Source of the DNA: Ramicandelaber brevisporus
Lineage: Eukaryota > Kickxellomycota > Ramicandelaberales > Ramicandelaberaceae
Length of the DNA: 10,067 nt
NCBI GenBank assembly: GCA_025201865.1
Contig: MU602704.1
Span: 28,556 to 38,622, forward strand
Direction of reading: 5' to 3'
Each line of letters opens with the position of its first letter. Within the stretch, counting starts at the first letter, position 1. A program made the translations under genes and the position numbers. Shown here piece by piece: positions 7,676 to 10,067 of the stretch. A model generated the notes under the pieces. The model saw only the letters and a program-made list of their open reading frames with translations. It was not told the DNA's origin and did no database searches.

Positions 7676-8353
7676 GAATAGTGAAAGTGGTTCAAGCTGG
7701 AGATGACTGACCTACAACTGTGAAGACAGACCAAAGAACGCTTGACTCTTTCGCTCAGAGTGAATGAATGTGGCCGGTGTGTGGTCGGTGTGTGCGTGTG
7801 TATGCTTCAAGTACAAGCAACGGAAGAGCGGCAGCGGCGGAAGAGGTGAAGACAGTAGACAGACGGATAGGCAGACACAGGTGGACACAGGTAGGAACAA
7901 CAAAGCTGAGGCAGGTCAATTCAAAAAAAAAATGTAACAAAAGCGAAGAAGGAGTGACAAGGTTGCTAAAAACGAACGACCGTATCAGTCGTCAATGACA
8001 GTGTTTTACGCCCGCACACACACACTCTCTCCTATTCATATACTGGTTTGTAGCACACTAGCGAGTAATATCTCGGCAGGACTGGACAATTCGGGCTGCA
8101 AAAAGGTTGACATGAGGCTTTCTACCGGTCACAAGGGTCTCCATCGGAGTTGTGCTGCTGGCCATTGACGATTTCTCTTCGCATCCGCATTGGCCACTCA
8201 GCGTAGCACACACAATACGGCATTTGGAAGAGTCGGTAGGCGTTAATTTAGACCAGCTTGTACAACACGAAGATTGGGCTACACATCTATTTAGTTATCT
8301 CATGAAGCTACTTCAAATATGGAAATATGGCGTTCTATTGAGAAGTAGGAAAC

Positions 8354-8385
8354 GAGAAAGAGAGAGAGAGAGAAAGAGAGAGAGG
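8354..8385. repeat. GA microsatellite just after the aminopeptidase stop
   Basis: Near-perfect GA dinucleotide repeat with single AAA interruptions, ending five bases from the aminopeptidase stop codon. In the sense of that gene it is a CT tract at the start of the 3' untranslated region. It is probably length-variable. Confidence 0.9.
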
Positions 8386-8390
8386 GTTAA

Positions 8391-9737
8391 CTAGAGGCTA
8401 AGCTCGATTGCGAAAGCGACGGCAACCTTTGAGAAATCCAGCAAATGGTTATAGTCAACTTTATCAAGGGTATCCCGAACAGTGTGGATATGACTGCTGT
8501 CAATGGTGAGCAGGCTGTCCGTTGTGAAGCTAGCACGGAATCCAGCGGCAAACCAAGCAGCATGATCGGAGCACGCGTATCCACAGGCAAACTCGATCGG
8601 CTTCACCTTGGTGTAAGTTGTGAAAATCTGCGAAAGAAGGGCAGTCAGCTCAGGATCGATAAAGTCCGAGATGATGCCGACATTGCCATTGTGACCAGGG
8701 TGACCGACTTCGTCAAACTGGAGATTGGCATGGACGATGCGGCCGCTCTTTTTGTAATCATTGGCAATGTCCTTTGCGCCGAGTAACCCGCCCTCTTCAG
8801 CGGCGTACCAGTGGAACTCGATGCTGCGCTCTGGCTTGAATCCGCTAACCAGTAGAGCACGGAATGCCTCAAGGATTGCAACCGTGCCTGAGCCATCGTC
8901 GTATGCACCGGGAGCAGGAGCAAACCATGGCAGCCACAGGTTGATGGAGTCCTGGTGCGCGCTGATAACCACAGTCTCGTTGGCCAGAGATGAGCCCGGG
9001 ATGACTGCAACTGTAGATGTTTGCGGGAAGGCATGCTTGAAAGTGTATGCGCTGGCATCAGTGCGGCCAGAGGACTCGATTGTGTCGAGAATCTGCTCAT
9101 GTAACCAGGCGGATGATTGACGGCCAAGATCGCTCATGTAGTAGCGGTTGTGGAATGACGCCAGCTGCGGCAGAACGGACTTCATCAAGTCGGCATTCAA
9201 GTGTGCAGACACAGCTTCAACTTTGTCGCCACGAGATAGCTCGGCAGGCAGAGGAGCTGGCTTGATCAATGGGAGCAGAGACAGATTGACTTCGCCTTTG
9301 GCGGCAGATACAGCCTCAGCAGTAATGTCGGCAAACTTGATGCCGAGCTGGCGAAGCTGCAACTTCTCAGCCTCCGTCATCCAAGCAATATGCGAACCAC
9401 TCGCAGATGTCTGTACCAATTTGAAGCCAAGGCGCTGGGCAAGGACAGCATCAACAGCAGCCGGACCTTGCTGCAGCTGCTTGGCCAATTCCAGGCTTTC
9501 CACAGTGTGGACAAGAGCGTGGCTGACGAACTCGCGAGACGCATCCATGCCGTGCGCACTCGAAATGGCAAGCGCGGCGTGTTTGACCGCAGCAGGATTA
9601 TTCAGAGAGTTTGGGTGGCTGCGACTCAAAAGACGAATGCTCTCAGCCAGCAGGCTTGTGTTCGAATTGGCTGTAGCTGTAGCTGCAACAGCACAGCACA
9701 GCGACGACAGCAGCACTCCAACAGCAAAGAGCTTCAT
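8391..9737 (-). CDS. LAP1: Secreted/vacuolar leucine aminopeptidase, M28 family zinc peptidase
   Basis: 448 residues from the ATG at 9737 to TAG at 8391-8393. It removes N-terminal residues, typically leucine, from peptides using two zinc ions. A signal peptide is evident (MKLFAVGVLLSSLCCAVAA, 1-19). A fungal-type inhibitory propeptide follows, with WMTEAEKLQLRQLGIKFADI (119-138), then the mature-enzyme hallmark FHNRYYMSDLGRQSSAWL (195-212). Zinc and catalytic residues fit the family: H261 (SAHQDS), D280/D281 (AYDDGSG), E314 catalytic and E315 ligand (AAEEGG), D342 (QFDEVG) and H418 (SSHIHTVRDT). C385 and C389 in CGYACSDH match the conserved disulfide pair. N26, N151 and N253 are possible glycosylation sites. 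The ATG at 9737 is preferred because it directly begins the signal peptide and has A at -3. An in-frame ATG at 9857 would add 40 residues. Secretion versus vacuolar delivery cannot be told apart here. Confidence 0.95.
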   Translation of the reverse strand: MKLFAVGVLLSSLCCAVAATATANSNTSLLAESIRLLSRSHPNSLNNPAAVKHAALAISSAHGMDASREFVSHALVHTVESLELAKQLQQGPAAVDAVLAQRLGFKLVQTSASGSHIAWMTEAEKLQLRQLGIKFADITAEAVSAAKGEVNLSLLPLIKPAPLPAELSRGDKVEAVSAHLNADLMKSVLPQLASFHNRYYMSDLGRQSSAWLHEQILDTIESSGRTDASAYTFKHAFPQTSTVAVIPGSSLANETVVISAHQDSINLWLPWFAPAPGAYDDGSGTVAILEAFRALLVSGFKPERSIEFHWYAAEEGGLLGAKDIANDYKKSGRIVHANLQFDEVGHPGHNGNVGIISDFIDPELTALLSQIFTTYTKVKPIEFACGYACSDHAAWFAAGFRASFTTDSLLTIDSSHIHTVRDTLDKVDYNHLLDFSKVAVAFAIELSL

Positions 9738-10067
9738 TCTTGAGTATGACAAAAGACAGACAGACTGAAAGACTGAAAGAAAGACTGAAAGACAGAAAGA
9801 AAGAAAAGGTGTAGTTTGTTGGAGCAACCTTGTGTCTGACAAACACAGTCTTGGCATATCGGAGATTTATTCGAATTGGTTCGGCGTGACACACTGCTAC
9901 CGATTTCTGATGGCAACTGGATCACACATAGCATGCGACCAATAACCTCCAGAGAATCGCATGGAGGTGTGTTTTCATCAGCTCTACCACAAGGTCGATA
10001 GTGGAGAAAAGTGGAGTGTGAACGATACTTGCAACAGCAATAATACACACAATCAGCTCGCCACACG
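9738..10067 (-). promoter_or_regulatory. Upstream region of the leucine aminopeptidase gene
   Basis: About 330 bases preceding the aminopeptidase ATG, cut by the right edge. Next to the start is a pyrimidine tract in the sense strand (9754-9807). Further up is a CCAAT motif on the plus strand at 9939-9943, a possible CCAAT-binding complex site, although five bases occur often by chance. The reading frame of the gene stays open without a stop to the window edge, but the sequence before 9857 does not look like protein of a known family. Confidence 0.5.
9754..9807. repeat. GACTGAAA/GAAA purine-rich repeat in aminopeptidase leader
   Basis: Repeated GACAGA, GACTGAAA and GAAA units; in the gene sense, a CTTTCAGT-type pyrimidine tract 17-70 bases before the ATG. 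It is translatable in frame as a Ser/Phe/Leu-rich stretch if the upstream ATG at 9857 is used. Pyrimidine tracts here are common in fungal promoters, so a leader role is the simpler reading. Confidence 0.85.

Larger units (their letters stand above)
7582..8390. other. Spacer with ATG22-like promoter and aminopeptidase 3' region
   Basis: This 809-base interval separates two minus-strand genes. The part next to 7582 should hold the ATG22-like promoter and leader. The part next to 8390 should hold the 3' end of the aminopeptidase transcript. Contents seen: the hexamer repeat at 7628-7675, GT-rich sequence near 7770-7802, a ten-base A run (7923-7932), a CA then CT stretch (8014-8032), a plus-strand frame open from 8116 to 8394 with no early ATG, and a GA tract (8354-8385). 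No known gene, tRNA or clear TATA element is visible. Confidence 0.6.

Noticed and set aside
7582-7734. In-frame upstream extension of ATG22-like to 7734
   Set aside because: It would need a TTG start. The sequence is Ser/Pro/Leu repeat derived from the hexamer array, and the first ATG is at 7581.
9148-9768. A 206-codon plus-strand open frame opposite the aminopeptidase
   Set aside because: Antisense shadow of conserved M28 coding sequence; no family resemblance of its own.
9759-9800. TTTCAG sequences in the sense strand that look like 3' splice sites with pyrimidine tracts
   Set aside because: No matching GT donor and branch site were found nearby, and the downstream ATG begins a complete signal peptide, so no intron is required.
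9734-10066. A minus-strand cysteine-rich frame upstream of the aminopeptidase
   Set aside because: It has no ATG at its start, passes through the simple repeat, and resembles no known protein. It is better read as leader and promoter sequence.

Overview
The window is ordinary nuclear DNA from a fungus. Three of its four genes belong to fungal or fungus-typical families: an Rxt3-type Rpd3L/Sin3 subunit, an Atg22-type vacuolar permease, and an M28 leucine aminopeptidase with the fungal CGYxCSDH motif. All four reading frames run uninterrupted with no visible intron. Coding regions carry alanine and glutamine triplet runs, and spacers are full of short GA/CT and CA repeats. This would suit an intron-poor early-diverging fungus such as a Zoopagomycota/Kickxellomycotina-like lineage, but that placement is a guess and the species cannot be named from the sequence.

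Layout. Bases 1-3498 (minus) hold the first 1166 codons of DNA topoisomerase II; the 3' part lies beyond the left edge. A 301-base spacer (3499-3799) separates it from the divergently transcribed RXT3-like gene (3800-5185, plus). A 527-base spacer (5186-5712) between converging genes follows, with an A-rich stretch, an unexplained GC-rich block and GA repeats. ATG22-like (5713-7581, minus) comes next, then 809 bases without a convincing gene (7582-8390). A secreted or vacuolar leucine aminopeptidase (8391-9737, minus) is last, followed by 330 bases of its upstream region.

Functionally there are two pairs. TOP2 and RXT3 are both nuclear chromatin proteins sharing a divergent promoter. ATG22 and the aminopeptidase are arranged head to tail; both could act in releasing and exporting amino acids, leucine in particular, from peptide breakdown. 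The second link is an inference from adjacency and family knowledge. I found no mobile element, CRISPR array, tRNA, rRNA or recognisable new system. The points most worth checking are a charged insertion inside topoisomerase II, a repeat-encoded in-frame N-terminal extension of the aminopeptidase, and the GC-rich block at 5300-5515.
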